From assembly GCA_945910005.1 (NCBI GenBank), contig OX246749.1:21658197-21722196 (forward strand): a stretch of DNA of 64,000 nucleotides. The letters run 5' to 3'. The notes under the pieces are model-generated. The model ran no database searches. It was not told the origin of the DNA and saw only the letters and a list, made by a program, of their open reading frames with translations. Of the stretch, positions 35,663-50,900 are shown piece by piece. Position 1 is the stretch's first letter. Every line of letters begins with the position of its first letter. This DNA is from Isoperla grammatica (taxonomy: Eukaryota; Arthropoda; Insecta; Plecoptera; Perlodidae). A program made the translations under genes and the position numbers.

Positions 35663-38600
35663 GTGATATAAAAGCAACTTCATGCAACACATGAAGACAA
35701 CGCATGTTTCCTCGCTTGTGAAAGTGACTGTACTTGATAAACCCTGCGCTAAGTCAGTGACATGAGAGCAACTACATGCATTATATGAAGACAAGGCATG
35801 TTTCCTCGCTTGTGACGGTGACTGTACTTGATAAACCCAGCGCTAAGTCAGTGACATGAAAGCAACTTCATGCAACATATAAAGACAACGCATGTTTCCT
35901 CGCTTGTGAAAGTGACTGTACTTGATAAACCCTGCGCTAAGTCAGTGACATGAGAGCAACTACATGCAACATATGAAGACAACGCATGTTTCCTCGCTTG
36001 TGAAGGTGACTGTACTTGATAAACCCTGCGCTTAGTCAGTGACATGAGAGCAACTACATGCAACATATGAAGACAACGCATTGTGCCTCGCTTGTGAAGG
36101 TGACTGTACTTGATAAACCCTGCGCTAAGTCAGTGACATGAAAGCCACTTCTTGAACATATTAGGACAACGCATGTTTTTCGCTTGTGAAGGTGACTGTA
36201 CTTGATAAACCCTGCGCTAAGTCAGTGACATGAAAGCCACTTCTTAAACATATGAGGACAACGCATGTTTCCTCGCTTGTGAAGGTGACTGTACTTGATA
36301 AAACCCTGCGCTAAGTCAGTGACATGAGAGCAACTACATGCAACATATGAGGACAACGCATGTTTCCTCGCTTGTGAAGGCGACTGTACTTGATAAACCC
36401 TGCGCCAAGTCTGTGAAATGAGAGAAACTTCATGCAACATATAAAGACAACGCATGTTTCCTCGCTTGTGAAGGTGACTGTACTTGATAAACCCTGCGCT
36501 AAGTCAGTGACATGAAAGCCACTTCTTGAACATCTTAGGACAACGCATGTTTCCTCGCTTGTGAAGGTGACTGTACTTGATAAACCCTGCGCTAAGTCAG
36601 TGACATGAGAGCAACTACATGCAACATATGAAGACAACGCATGTTTCCTTGCTTGTGACGGTGATTGTACGTGATAGACCCTGCGCTAAGTCAGTGACAT
36701 GAGAGCAACTACATGCAACATATGAAGACAACGCATGTTTCCTCGCTTTTGACGTTGACTGTACTTGATAAACCCTGCGCTAAGTCAGTGACATGAGAGC
36801 AACTACATGCAACATATGAAGACAACGCATGTTTCCTACTTGTGACGGTGACTGTACGTGATAAACCCTGCGCTAAGTCAGTGACATGAGAGCAACTACA
36901 TGCAACATATGAAGACAACGCATGTTTCCTCGCTTGTGAAGGTGACTGTACTTGATAAACCCTGCGCTAAGTCAGTGACATGAGAGCAACTTCATGCAAC
37001 ATATGAAGACAACGCATGTTTCCTCGCTTGTGACGGTGACTGTACTTGATAAACCCTGCGCTGAGTCAGTGACATGGTAGCAACTACATGCAACATATTA
37101 GGACAACGCATGTTTCCTCGCTTGTGAAGGTGACTGTACTTGATAAACCCTGCGCTAAGTCAGTGACATGAGAGCAACTACATGCAACATATGAAGACAA
37201 CGCATGTTTCCTCGCTTGTGACGGTGGCTGTACGTGATAAACCCTGCACTAAGTTAGTGACATGACAGCAACTTCATGCAACATATGAAGACAACGCATG
37301 TTTCCTCGCTTGTGAAGGTGACTGTGCCTGATAAACCCTGCGCTAACATAGTGACATGAGAGCAACACCATGCAACATATGAAGACAACGCATGTTTCCT
37401 CGCTTGTGAAAGTGACTGTACGTGATAAACCCTGCGCTAAGTCAGTGACATGAGAGCAACTTCATGCAGCACATGAAGACAACGCATGTTTCCTCGCTTG
37501 TGAAGGTGACTGTACTTGATAAACCCTGCGCTAAGTCAGTGCCATGAGAGCAACTACATGCAACATATGAAAACAACGCATGTTTCCTCGCTTGTGAAGG
37601 TGACTGTACTTGATAAACCCTGCGCTAAGTCAGTGACATGAGAGCAACTACATGCAACATATGAAGACAACGCATTGTGCTTCGCTTGTGAAGGTGACTG
37701 TACTTGATAAACCCTGCGCTAAGTCAGTGACATGAAAGCCACTTCTTGAACATATTAGGACAACGCATGTTTTTCGCTTGTGAAGGTGACTGTACTTGAT
37801 AAACCCTGCGCTAAGTCAGTGACATGAAAGCCACTTCTTAAACATATGAGGACAACGCATGTTTCCTCGCTTGTGAAGGTGACTGAACTTGATAAAACCC
37901 TGCGCTAAGTCAGTGACATGAGAGCAACTACATGCAACATATGAGGACAACGCATGTTTCCTCGCTTGTGAACGTGAGTGTACTTGATAAACCCTGCGCT
38001 AAGTCTGTGAAATGAAAGCAACTTCATGCAACATTTGAAGACAACGCATGTTTCCGCGCTTGTGAAGGTGACTGTACTTGATAACCCTGCGCTAAGTCAG
38101 TGACATGAAAGCCACTTCTTGAACATATTAGGACAACGCATGATTCCTCGCTTGTGAAGGTGACTGTACTTGATAAACCCTGCGCTAAGTCAGTGACATG
38201 AGAGCAACTTCATGCAACATATTATGACAAAACATGTTTCCTCGCTTGTGACGGTGACTGTACTTGATAAACCCTGCGCTAAGTCATTGACATGAGAGCA
38301 ACTACATGCATCATATGAAGACAACGCATGTTTCCTCGCTTGTGACGTTGACTGTACTTGATAAACCCTGCGCTAAGTCAGTGACATGAGAGCAACTACA
38401 TGCAACATATGAAGACAACGCATGTTTCCTCGCTTGTGAAGGTGACTGTACGTGAGAAACCCTGCGCTAATTCAGTGACATGAGAGCAACTACATGCAAC
38501 ATATGAAAACAACGCATGTTTCATCGCTTGTAAAGGTGACTGTACTTGATAAACCCTGCGCTAATTCAGTGAAATGAGAGCAACTACATGCATAATATGA

Positions 38601-39685
38601 AGACATTGCATGTTTCCTCGCTTGTGACGGTGACTGTACTTGATAAACCCAGCGCTAAGTCAGTGATATAAAAGCAACTTCATGCAACACATGAAGACAA
38701 CGCATGTTTCCTCGCTTGTGAAAGTGACTGTACTTGATAAACCCTGCGCTAATTCAGTGAAATGAGAGCAACTTCATGCATAATATGAAGACAACGCATG
38801 TTTCCTCGCTTGTGACGGTGACTGTACTTGATAAACCCAGCGCTAAGTCAGTGATATAAAAGCAACTTCATGCAACACATGAAGACAACGCATGTTTCCT
38901 CGCTTGTGAAAGTGACTGTACTTGATAAACCCAGCGCTAAGTCAGTGACATGAAAGCAACTACATGCAACATATGAAGACAACGTATGTTTCCTCGCTTG
39001 TGAAGATGACTGTACTTGATAAACCCTGCGCTAAGTCAGTAACATGAAAGCAACTACATGCAACACATGAAGACAACGCATGTTTCTTTGCTTGTGAAAG
39101 TGACTGTACTTGATAAACCCTGCGCTAAGTTAGTGACATGAAAGCAACTACATGCAACATATGAAGACAACGCATGTTTCCTCGCTTGTGACGGTGACTG
39201 TACTTGATAAACCTTGCGCTAAGTCAGTGACATGAGAGCAACTACATGCATTATATGAATACAAGGCATGTATCCTCGCTTGTGACGGTGACTGTATTTA
39301 ATAAACCCAGCGCTAAGTCAGTGACATGAAAGCAACTACATGCAACATATAAAGACAACGCATATTTTCTAGCTTGTGAAGGTGACTGTACTTGATAAAC
39401 CCTGCGCTAAGTCAGTGACATGAAAGCAACTACATGCAACATATGTAGACAACGCATGTTTCCTCGCTTGTGACGGTGACTGTACTTGATAAACCCTGCG
39501 CTAAGTCAGTGACATGAAAGCAACTACATGCAACATATGAAGACAACGCATGTTTCCTCGCTTGTGACGGTTACTGTACTTGATAAACCCTGCGCTTAGT
39601 CAGTGACATGAGAGCAACTACATGCATTATATGAAGACAAGGCATGTTTTCTCGCTTGTGACGGTGACTGTACTTGATAAACCTA
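35663..39685. repeat. 94-bp higher-order unit A, copy 2
   Basis: Near-identical to copy 1 over most of its length, with single-base changes and local rearrangement around 38663-38940, where the GTGATATAAAAG monomer occurs twice in quick succession. The match ends near 39685. Confidence 0.78.
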
Positions 39686-39950
39686 GCGCTAAGTCAGTGA
39701 CATAAAAGCAACTACATGCAACATATAAAGACAACGCATGTTTTCTAGCTTGTGAAGGTGACTGTACTTGATAAACCCTGCGCTAAGTCAGTGACATGAA
39801 AGCAACTACATGCAACATATGAAGACAACGCATGTTTCCTCGCTTGTGACGGTGACTGTACTTGATAAACCCTGCGCTAAGTCAGTGACATGAGAGCAAC
39901 TACATGAAACATATGAAGACAACGCATGTTTCCTCGCTTGTGACGGTGAC
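39686..39950. repeat. Transitional 94-bp monomers
   Basis: About three monomers between higher-order families A and B. They contain the GTTTTCTAGC variant seen near 35241 and 39365. Nothing other than satellite is present. Confidence 0.7.
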
Positions 39951-42900
39951 TGTAATTGATAAACCCTGCATTAAGTCAGTAACATGAGAGCAACTACATG
40001 CAACATATGAAGACAACGCATGTTTCCTCGCTTGTGAAGGTGACTGTACTAGATAAACCCTGCGCTAAGTCAGTGACATGAGAGCAACAACATGCAACAT
40101 ATGAAGACAACGCATGTTTCCTCGCTGTTGAAAGTGACTGTACTTGATAGACCCTGCGCTAAGTCAGTGACATGAGAGCAACTACATGCAACATATGAAG
40201 ACAACGCATGTTTTCTCGCTTGTGAAGGTGACTGTACTTGATAAACCCTGCGCTAAGTCAAGGACATGAGAGCAACTACATGCAACATATGAAGACAACG
40301 CATGTATCCTCGCTTGTGACGGTGACTGTACTTGATAAACCCTGCGCTAAGTCAGTGACATGAGAGCAACTACATGAGACTAATAAAGACAACGCATGTT
40401 TCGTCGCTTGTGAAGGTGACTGTACTAGATAAACCCTGCGCTAAGTCATGACATAAGAGCAACTGCATGCAACATATGAAGACAACGCATGTTTCCTCGC
40501 TTGTGACGGTGACTGTACTTGATAAACCCTTCGCTAAGTCAGTGACATGAGAGTAACTTTATGCAACATATGAAGACAACGCATGTTTCCTCGCTTGTGA
40601 AGGTGACTGTACTTGATAAACCCTGCACTAAGTCAGTGACATAAGAGCAACTACATGCAACATATGAAGACAACGCATGTTTCCTCGCATGTGATGGTGA
40701 CTGTACTTGATTAACCCTGCGCTAAGTCAGTGACATGAGAGCAACTACATGCAACATATGAAGACAACGCATGTTTCCTCGCTTGTGAAGGTGACTGTAC
40801 TTGATAAACCCTGCGCTAAGTCAGTAACATGAGAGCAACTACATGCAACATATGAAGACAACGCATGTTTCCTCGCTTGTGAAGGTGACTGTACTTGATA
40901 AACCCTGCGCTAAGTCAGTGACATGAGAATAACTACATGCAACATATGAGGACAACGCATGTTTCCTCGCTTGTGAAGGTGACTGTACTTGATAAGCCCT
41001 GCGCTAAGTCTGTGAAATGAGAGCAACTTCATGCAACATATGAAGACAACGCATGTTTCCTCGCTTGTGAAGGTGACTGTACTTGATAAACCCTGCGCTA
41101 AGTCAGTGACATGAGAGCAACTACATGCAACATATGAAGACAACGCATGTTTCCCCGCTTGTGACGGTGACTGTACTTGATAAACCCTGCGCTAAGTCAG
41201 TGACATGAGAGCAACTACATGCAACATATTAGGTTAACGCATGTTCCCTCGCTGGGAAGGTGACTGTACTTGATAAACCCTGCGCTAAGTCAGTGAAATG
41301 AGAGCAACTACATGCAACATATGAAGACAACGCATGTTTCCTCGCTTTTGACGGTGACTGTACTTTATAAACCCTGCGCTATGTCAGTGACATGAGAGCA
41401 ACTACATGCAACATATGAGGACAACGCATGTTTCCTCGCTTGTTACGGTGACTGTACTTGATAAACCCTGCGCTTAGTCAGTGACATGAGAGCAACTACA
41501 AGCAACATATGAAGACAACTCATGTTTCCTCGCTTGTGAAGGTGACTGTACTTGATAAACCCTGCGCTAAGTCAGTGACATGAAAGCCACTTCTTGAACA
41601 TATTAGGACAACGCATGTTTCCTCGCTTGTGAAGGTGACTGTACTTGATAAACCCTGCGCTAAGTCAGTGACATGAGAGCAACTACATGCAACATATTAG
41701 GACAACGCATGTTTCCTCGCTTGTGACGGTGACTGTAATTGATAAACCCTGCGCTAAGTCAGTGACATGAGAGCAACTACATGCAACATATGAAGACAAC
41801 GCATGTTTCCTCGCTTGTGACGGTGACTGTACTTGATAAACCCTGCGCTTAGTCAGTGACATGAGAGCAACTACATGCAACATATGAAGACAACGCATGT
41901 TTCCTCGCTTGTGACGGTGACTGTACTTGATAAACCCTGCGCTAAGTCAGTGACATGAGAGCAACTTCATGCATTATATGAAGACATCGCATGTTACCTC
42001 GCTTGTGACGGTGACTGTACTGGATAAACCCAGCGCTAAGTCAATGACATGAAAGCAACTACATGCAACATACGAAGACAAAGCATGTTTCCTCGCTTGT
42101 GAAGGTGACTGTACTTGATAAACCCTGCGCTAAGTCTGTGAAATGAGAGAAACTTCATGCAACATATGAAGACAACGCATGTTTCCTCGCTTGTGAAGGT
42201 GACTGTACTTGATAAACCCTGCGCTAAGTCAGTGACATGAAAGCCACTTCTTGAACATATTAGGACAACGCATGTTTCCTCGCTTGTGAAGATGACTGTA
42301 CTTGATAAACCCTGCGCTAAGTCAGTGACATGAGAGCAACTACATGCAACATATGAAGACAACGCATGTTTCCTCGCTTGTGACGGTGACTGTACGTGAT
42401 AGACCCTGCGCTAAGTCAGTGACATGAGAGCAACTACATGCAACATATGAAGACAACGCATGTTTCCTCGCTTGTGACGTTGACTTTTCTTGATAAACCC
42501 TGCGCTAAGTCAGTGACACGAGAGCAACTACATGCAACATATGAAGACAACGCATGTTTCCTACTTGTGACGGTGACTGTACGTGATAAACCCTGCGCTA
42601 AGTCAGTGACATGAGAGCAACTACATGCAACATATGAAGACAACGCATGTTTCCTCGCTTGTGACGGTGACTGTACTTGATAAACCCTGCGCTTAGTCAG
42701 TGACATGAGAGCAACAACATGCAACATATGAAGACAACGCATGTTGTCTCGCTTGTGACGGTGACTGTACTTGATAAACCCTGCGCTAAGTCAGTGACAT
42801 GAAAGCAACTTCATGCATTATATGAAGACATCGCATGTTTCCTCGCTTGTGAAGGTGACTGTACTTGATAAACCCTGCGCTAAGTCAGTGCCATGAGAGC

Positions 42901-45900
42901 AACTACATGCAACATATGAAAACAACGCATGTTTCCTCGCTTGTGAAGGTGACTGTACTTGATAAACCCTGCGCTTAGTCAGTGACATGAGAGCAACTAC
43001 ATGCAACATATGAAGACAACGCATTGTGCTTCGCTTGTGAAGGTGACTGTACTTGATAAACCCTGCGCTAAGTTAGTGACATGAAAGCCACTTCTTGAAC
43101 ATATTAGGACAACGCATGTTTTTCGCTTGTGAAGGTGACTGTACTTGATAAACCCTGCGCTAAGTCAGTGACATGAAAGCCACTTCTTAAACATATGAGG
43201 ACAACGCATGTTTCCTCGCTTGTGAAGGTGACTGTACTTGATAAAACCCTGCGCTAAGTCAGTGACATGAGAGCAACTACATGCAACATATGAGGACAAC
43301 GCATGTTTCCTCGCTTGTGAACGTGAGTGTACTTGATAAACCCTGCGCTAAGTCTGTGAAATGAGAGCAACTTCATGCAACATTTGAAGACAACGCATGT
43401 TTCCGCGCTTGTGAAGGTGACTGTACTTGATAACTCTGCGCTAAGTCAATGACATGAAAGCCACTTCTTGAACATATTAGGACAACGCATGTTTCCTCGC
43501 TTGTGAAGGTGACTGTACTTGATAAACACTGCGCTAAGTCAGTGACATGAGAGCAACTACATGCAACATATGAAGACAACGCATGTTTCCTCGCTTGTGA
43601 CGTGGACTGTACTTGATAAACCCTGCGCTAAGTCAGTGACATGAGAGCAACTACATGCAACATATGAAGACAACGCATGTTTCCTCGCTTGTGAAGGTGA
43701 CTGTACGTGATAAACCCTGCGCTAATTCAGTGACATGAGAGCAACTACATGCAACATATTATGACAAAACATGTTTCCTCGCTTGTGACGGTGACTGTAC
43801 TTGATAAACCCTGCGCTAAGTCATTGACATGAGAGCAACTACATGCAACATATGAAGACAACGCATGTTTCCTCGCTTGTGACGTTGACTGTACTTGATA
43901 AACCCTGCGCTAAGTCAGTGACATGAGAGCAACTACATGCAACATATAAAGACAACGCATGTTTCCTCGCTTGTGAAGGTGACTGTACGTGATAAACCCT
44001 GCGCTAATTCAGTGACATGAGAGCAACTACATGCAACATAGGAAGACAACGCATGTTTCATCGCTTGTGAAGGTGACTGTACTTGATAAACCCTGCGCTA
44101 AGTCAGTGAAATGAGAGCAACTACATGCATAATATGAAGACAACGCATGTTGTCTCGCTTGTGACGGTGACTGTACTTGATAAACCCAGCGCTAAGTCAG
44201 TGATATAAAAGCAACTTCATGCAACACATGAAGACAACGCATGTTTCCTCGCTTGTGAAAGTGACTGTACTTGATAAACCCTGCGCTAAGTCAGTGACAT
44301 GAAAGCAACTACATGCAACATATGAAGACAACGCATGTTTCCTCGCTTGTGACGGTGACTGTACTTGATAAACCCTGCGCTAAGTCAGTGACATGAGAGC
44401 AACTACATGCATTATATGAAGACAAGGCATGTTTCCTCGCTTGTGACGGTGACTGTACTTGATAAACCCAGCGCTAAGTCAGTGACATGAAAGCAACAAC
44501 ATGCAACATATAAAGACAACGCATGTTTCCTCGCTTGTGAAGGTGACTGTACTTGATAAACCCTGCGCTAAGTCAGTGATATGAAAGCAACTACATGCAA
44601 CACATGAAGACAACGCATGTTTCTTTGCTTGTGAAAGTGACTGTACTTGATAAACCCTGCGCTAAGTCAGTGACATGAAAGCAACTACATGCAACATATG
44701 AAGAAAACGCTAGTTTCCTCGCTTGTGACGGTGACTGTACTTGATAAACCTTGCGCTAAGTCAGTGACATGAAAGCCACTTCTTAAACATATGAGGACAA
44801 CGCATGTTTCATCGCTTGTGAAGGTGACTGTACTTGATAAAACCCTGCGCTAAGTCAGTGACATGAGAGCAACTACATGCAACATATGAGGACAACGCAT
44901 GTTTCCTCGCTTGTGAACGTGAGTGTACTTGATAAACCCTGCGTAAGTCTGTGAAATGAGAGCAACTTCATGCAACATTTGAAGACAACGCATGTTTCCT
45001 CGCTTGTGAAGGTGACTGTACTTGATAACCCTGCGCTAAGTCAGTGACATGAAAGCCACTTCTTGAACATATTAGGACAACGCATGTTTCCTCGCTTGTG
45101 AAGGTGACTGTACTTGATAAACCCTGCGCTAAGTCAGTGACATGAGAGCAACTACATGCAACATATTATGACAAAACATGTTTCCTCGCTTGTGACGGTG
45201 ACTGTACTTGATAAACCCTGCGCTAAGTCATTGACATGAGAGCAACTACATGCAACATATGAAGACAACGAATGTTTCGTCGCTTGTGACGTTGACTGTA
45301 CTTGATAAACCCTGCGCTAAGTCAGTGACATGAGAGCAACTACATGCAACATATGAAGACAACGCATGTTTCCTCGCTTGTGAAGGTGACTGTACGTGAT
45401 ACACCCTGCGCTTATTCAGTGACATGAGAGCAACTACATGCAACATATGAAGACAACGCATGTTTCATCGCTTGTGAAGGTGACTGTACTTGATAAACCC
45501 TGCGCTTAGTCAGTGACATGAGAGCAACTACATGCAACATATGAAGACAACGCATTGTGCCTCGCTTGTGAAGGTGACTGTACTCGATAAACCCTGCGCT
45601 AAGTCAGTGACATGAAAGCCACTTCTTGAACATATTAGGACAACGCATGTTTTTCGCTTGTGAAGGTGACTGTACTTGATAAACCCTGCGCTAAGTCAGT
45701 GACATGAAAGCCACTTCTTAAACATATGAGGACAACGCATGTTTCCTCGCTTGTAAAGGTGACTGTACTTGATAAAACCCTGCGCTAAGTCAGTGACATG
45801 AGAGCAACTACATGCAACATATGAAGACAACGCATGTTTCCTCGCTTGTGAAGGTGACTGTACGTGATAAACCCTGCTCTAATTCAGTGACATGAGAGCA

Positions 45901-47924
45901 ACTACATGCAACATATGAAGACAACGCATGTTTCATCGCTTGTGAAGGTGACTGTACTTGATAAACCCTGCGCTAAGTCAGTGAAATGAGAGCAACTACA
46001 TGCATTATATGAAGACAACGCATGTTTCCTCGCTTGTGACGGTGACTGTACTTGATAAACCCAGCGCTTAGTCAGTGATATGAAAGCAACTACATGCAAC
46101 GCATGAAGACAACGCATGTTTCCTCGCTTGTGAAAGTGACTGTACTTGATAAACCCTGCGCTGAGTCAGTGACATGGTAGCAACTACATGCAACATATTA
46201 GGACAACGCATGTTTCCTCGCTTGTGAAGGTGACTGTACTTGATAAACCCTGCGCTAAGTCAGTGACATGAGAGCAACTACATGCAACATATGAAGACAA
46301 CGCATGTTTTCTCGCTTGTGACGGTGGCTGTACTTGATAAACCCTGCGCTAAGTCAGTGACATGAAAGCCACTTCTTGAACATATTAGGACAACGCATGT
46401 TTTTCGCTTGTGAAGGTGACTGTACTTGATAAACCCTGCGCTAAGTCTGTGAAATGAGAGCAACTTCATGCAACATTTGAAGACAACGCATGTTTCCTCG
46501 CTTGTGAAGGTGACTGTACTTGATAAACCCTGCGCTAAGTCAGTGACATGAGAGCAACTACATGCAACATATTATGACAAAACATGTTTCCTCGCTTGTG
46601 ACGGTAACTGTACTTGATAAACCCTGCGCTAAGTCATTGACATGAGAGCAACTACATGCAACATATGAAGACAACGCATGTTTCCTCGCTTGTGATGTTG
46701 ACTGTACTTGATAAACCCTGCGCTAAGTCAGTGACATGAGAGCAACTACATGCAACATATGAAGACAACGCATGTTTCCTCGCTTGTGAAGGTGACTGTA
46801 CGTGATAAACCCTGCGCTAATTCAGTGACATGAGAGCAACTACATGCAACATATGAAGACAACGCATGTTTCATCGCTTGTGAAGGTGACTGTACTTTAT
46901 AAACCCTGCGCTAATTCAGTAAAAAGAGAGCAACTACATGCATAATATGAAGACAACGCATGTTTCCTCGCTTGTGACGGTGACTGTACTTGATAAACCC
47001 AGCGCTAAGTCAGTGATATAAAAGCAACTTCATGCAACACATGAAGACAACGCATGTTTCCTCGCTTGTGAAAGTGACTGTACTTGATAAACCCTGCGCT
47101 AAGTCAGTGACATGAAAGCAACTACATGCAACATATGAAGACAACGCATGTTTCCTCGCTTGTGACGGTGACTGTACTTGATAAACCCTGCGCTAAGTCA
47201 GTGACATGAGAGCAACTACATGCATTATATGAAGACAAGGCATGTTTCCTCGCTTGTGACGGTGACTGTACTTGATAAACCCAGCGCTAAGTCAGTGACA
47301 TGAAAGCAACAACATGCAACATATAAAGACAACGCATGTTTCCTCGCTTGTGAAGGTGACTGTACTTGATAAACCCTGCGCTAAGTCAGTGACATGAAAG
47401 CAACTACATGCAACACATGAAGACAACGCATGTTTCTTTGCTTGTGAAAGTGACTGTTCTTGATAAACCCTGCGCTAAGTCAGTGACATGAAAGCAACTA
47501 CATGCAACATATGAAGACAACGCATGTTTCCTCGCTTGTGACGGTGACTTTACTTGATAAACCTTGCGCTAAGTCAGTGACATGAGCGCCACTACATGCA
47601 TTATATGAATACAAGGCATGTTTCCTCGCTTGTGACGGTGACTGTACTTGATAAACCCAGCGCTAAGTCAGTGACATGAAAGCAACAACATGCAACATAT
47701 AAAGACAACGCATGTTTCCTCGCTTGTGAAGGTGACTGTACTTGATAAACCCTGCGCTAAGTCAGTGACATGAAAGCAACTACATGCAACACATGAAGAC
47801 AACGCATGTTTCTTTGCTTGTGAAAGTGACTGTTCTTGATAAACCCTGCGCTAAGTCAGTGACATGAAAGCAACTACATGCAACATATGAAGACAACGCA
47901 TGTTTCCTCGCTTGTGACGGTGAC
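39951..47924. repeat. 94-bp higher-order unit B, copy 1 (7,974 bp)
   Basis: The mark TGTAATTGATAAACCCTGCATT at 39951 recurs at 47925, and variants such as the AGGTTAACGCATG monomer (near 41230 and 49210) follow at the same offset. Downstream of about 42400 the two copies differ by whole-monomer gains and losses. Confidence 0.8.
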
Positions 47925-47925
47925 T
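47281..47925. repeat. Local 376-bp (four-monomer) tandem duplication
   Basis: From 47281 a run of monomers with CAACAACATGC, GTTTCTTTGC and GACTGTTCTTG recurs from 47657. 376 is exactly 4 x 94. The matching part of copy 2 (about 54900-55080) has it once, so the duplication arose in copy 1, or was lost in copy 2. Confidence 0.75.
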
Positions 47926-50900
47926 GTAATTGATAAACCCTGCATTAAGTCAGTATTATGAGAGCAACTACATGCAACATATGAAGACAACGCATGTTTC
48001 CTCGCTTGTGAAGGTGACTGTACTAGATAAACCCTGCGCTAAGTCAGTGACATGAGAGCAACAACATGCAACATATGAAGACAACGCATGTTTCCTCGCT
48101 GTTGAAAGTGACTGTACTTGATAGACCCTGCGCTAAGTCAGTGACATGAGAGCAACTACATGCAACATATGAAGACAACGCATGTTTTCTCGCTTGTGAA
48201 GGTGACTGTACTTGATAAACCCTGCGCTAAGTCAATGACATGAGAGCAACTACATGCAACATATGAAGACAACGCATGTATCCTCGCTTGTGACGGTGAC
48301 TGTACTTGATAAACCCTGCGCTAAGTCAGTGACATGAGAGCAACTACATGAGACTAATGAAGACAACGCATGTTTCGTCGCTTGTGAAGGTGACTGTACT
48401 AGATAAACCCTGCGCTAAGTCATGACATAAGAGCAACTGCATGCAACATATGAAGACAACGCATGTTTCCTCGCTTGTGACGGTGACTGTACTTGATAAA
48501 CCCTTCGCTAAGTCAGTGACATGAGAGTAACTTTATGCAACATATGAAGACAACGCATGTTTCCTCGCTTGTGAAGGTGACTGTACTTGATAAACCCTGC
48601 ACTAAGTCAGTGACATAAGAGCAACTACATGCAACATATGAAGACAACGCATGTTTCCTCGCATGTGATGGTGACTGTACTTGATTAACCCTGCGCTAAG
48701 TCAGTGACATGAGAGCAACTACATGCAACATATGAAGACAACGCATGTTTCCTCGCTTGTGAAGGTGACTGTACTTGATAAACCCTGCGCTAAGTCAGTA
48801 ACATGAGAGCAACTACATGCAACATATGAAGACAACGCATGTTTCCTCGCTTGTGAAGGTGACTGTACTTGATAAACCCTGCGCTAAGTCAGTGACATGA
48901 GAATAACTACATGCAACATATGAGGACAACGCATGTTTCCTCGCTTGTGAAGGTGACTGTACTTGATAAGCCCTGCGCTAAGTCTGTGAAATGAGAGCAA
49001 CTTCATGCAACATATGAAGACAACGCATGTTTCCTCGCTTGTGAAGGTGACTGTACTTGATAAACCCTGCGCTTAGTCAGTGACATGAGAGCAACTACAT
49101 GCAACATATGAAGACAACGCATGTTTCCCCGCTTGTGACGGTGACTGTACTTGATAAACCCTGCGCTAAGTCAGTGACATGAGAGCAACTACATGCAACA
49201 TATTAGGTTAACGCATGTTCCCTCGCTGGGAAGGTGACTGTGCTTGATAAACCCTGCGCTAAGTCAGTGAAATGAGAGCAACTACATGCAACATATGAAG
49301 ACAACGCATGTTTCCTCGCTTTTGACGGTGACTGTACTTTATAAACCCTGCGCTATGTCAGTGACATGAGAGCAACTACATGCAACATATGAGGACAACG
49401 CATGTTTCCTCGCTAGTTACGGTGACTGTACTTGATAAACCCTGCGCTTAGTCAGTGACATGAGAGCAACTACAAGCAACATATGAAGACAACTCATGTT
49501 TCCTCGCTTGTGAAGGTGACTGTACTTGATAAACCCTGCGCTAAGTCAGTGACATGAAAGCCACTTCTTGAACATATTAGGACAACGCATGTTTCCTCGC
49601 TTGTGAAGGTGACTGTACTTGATAAACCCTGCGCTAAGTCAGTGACATGAGAGCAACTACATGCAACATATTAGGACAACGCATGTTTCCTCGCTTGTGA
49701 CGGTGACTGTAATTGATAAACCCTGCGCTAAGTCAGTGACATGAGAGCAACTACATGCAACATATGAAGACAACGCATGTTTCCTCGCTTGTGACGGTGA
49801 CTGTACTTGATAAACCCTGCGCTTAGTCAGTGACATGAGAGCAACTACATGCAACATATGAAGACAACGCATGTTTCCTCGCTTGTGACGGTGACTGTAC
49901 TTGATAAACCCTGCGCTAAGTCAGTGACATGAGAGCAACTTCATGCATTATATGAAGACATCGCATGTTACCTCGCTTGTGACGGTGACTGTACTGGATA
50001 AACCCAGCGCTAAGTCAATGACATGAAAGCAACTACATGCAACATACGAAGACAAAGCATGTTTCCTCGCTTGTGAAGGTGACTGTACTTGATAAACCCT
50101 GCGCTAAGTCTGTGAAATGAGAGAAACTTCATGCAACATATGAAGACAACGCATGTTTCCTCGCTTGTGACGGTGACTGTACGTGATAGACCCTGCGCTA
50201 AGTCAGTGACATGAGAGCAACTACATGCAACATATGAAGACAACGCATGTTTCCTCGCTTGTGACGTTGACTTTACTTGATAAACCCTGCGCTAAGTCAG
50301 TGACATGAGAACAACTACATGCATCATATGAAGACAACGCATGTTTCCTCGCTTGTGAAGATGACTGTACTTGATAAACCCTGCGCTAAGTCAGTGACAT
50401 GAAAGCCACTTCTTGAACATATTAGGACAACGCATGTTTCCTCGCTTGTGAAGTTGACTGTACTTGATAAACCCTGCGCTAAGTCAGTGACATGAGAGCA
50501 ACTACATGCAACATATGAAGACAACGCATGTTTCCTCGCTTGTGACGGTGACTGTACGTGATAGACCCTGCGCTAAGTCAGTGACATGAGAGCAACTACA
50601 TGCAACATATGAAGACAACGCATGTTTCCTCGCTTGTGACGTTGACTTTACTTGATAAACCCTGCGCTAAGTCAGTGACATGAGAACAACTACATGCAAC
50701 ATATGAAGACAACGCATGTTTCCTACTTGTGACGGTGACTGTACGTGATAAACCCTGCGCTAAGTCAGTGACATGAGAGCAACTACATGCAACATATGAA
50801 GACAACGCATGTTTCCTCGCTTGTGACGGTGACTGTACTTGATAAACCCTGCGCTTAGTCAGTGACATGAGAGCAACAACATGCAACATATGAAGACAAC

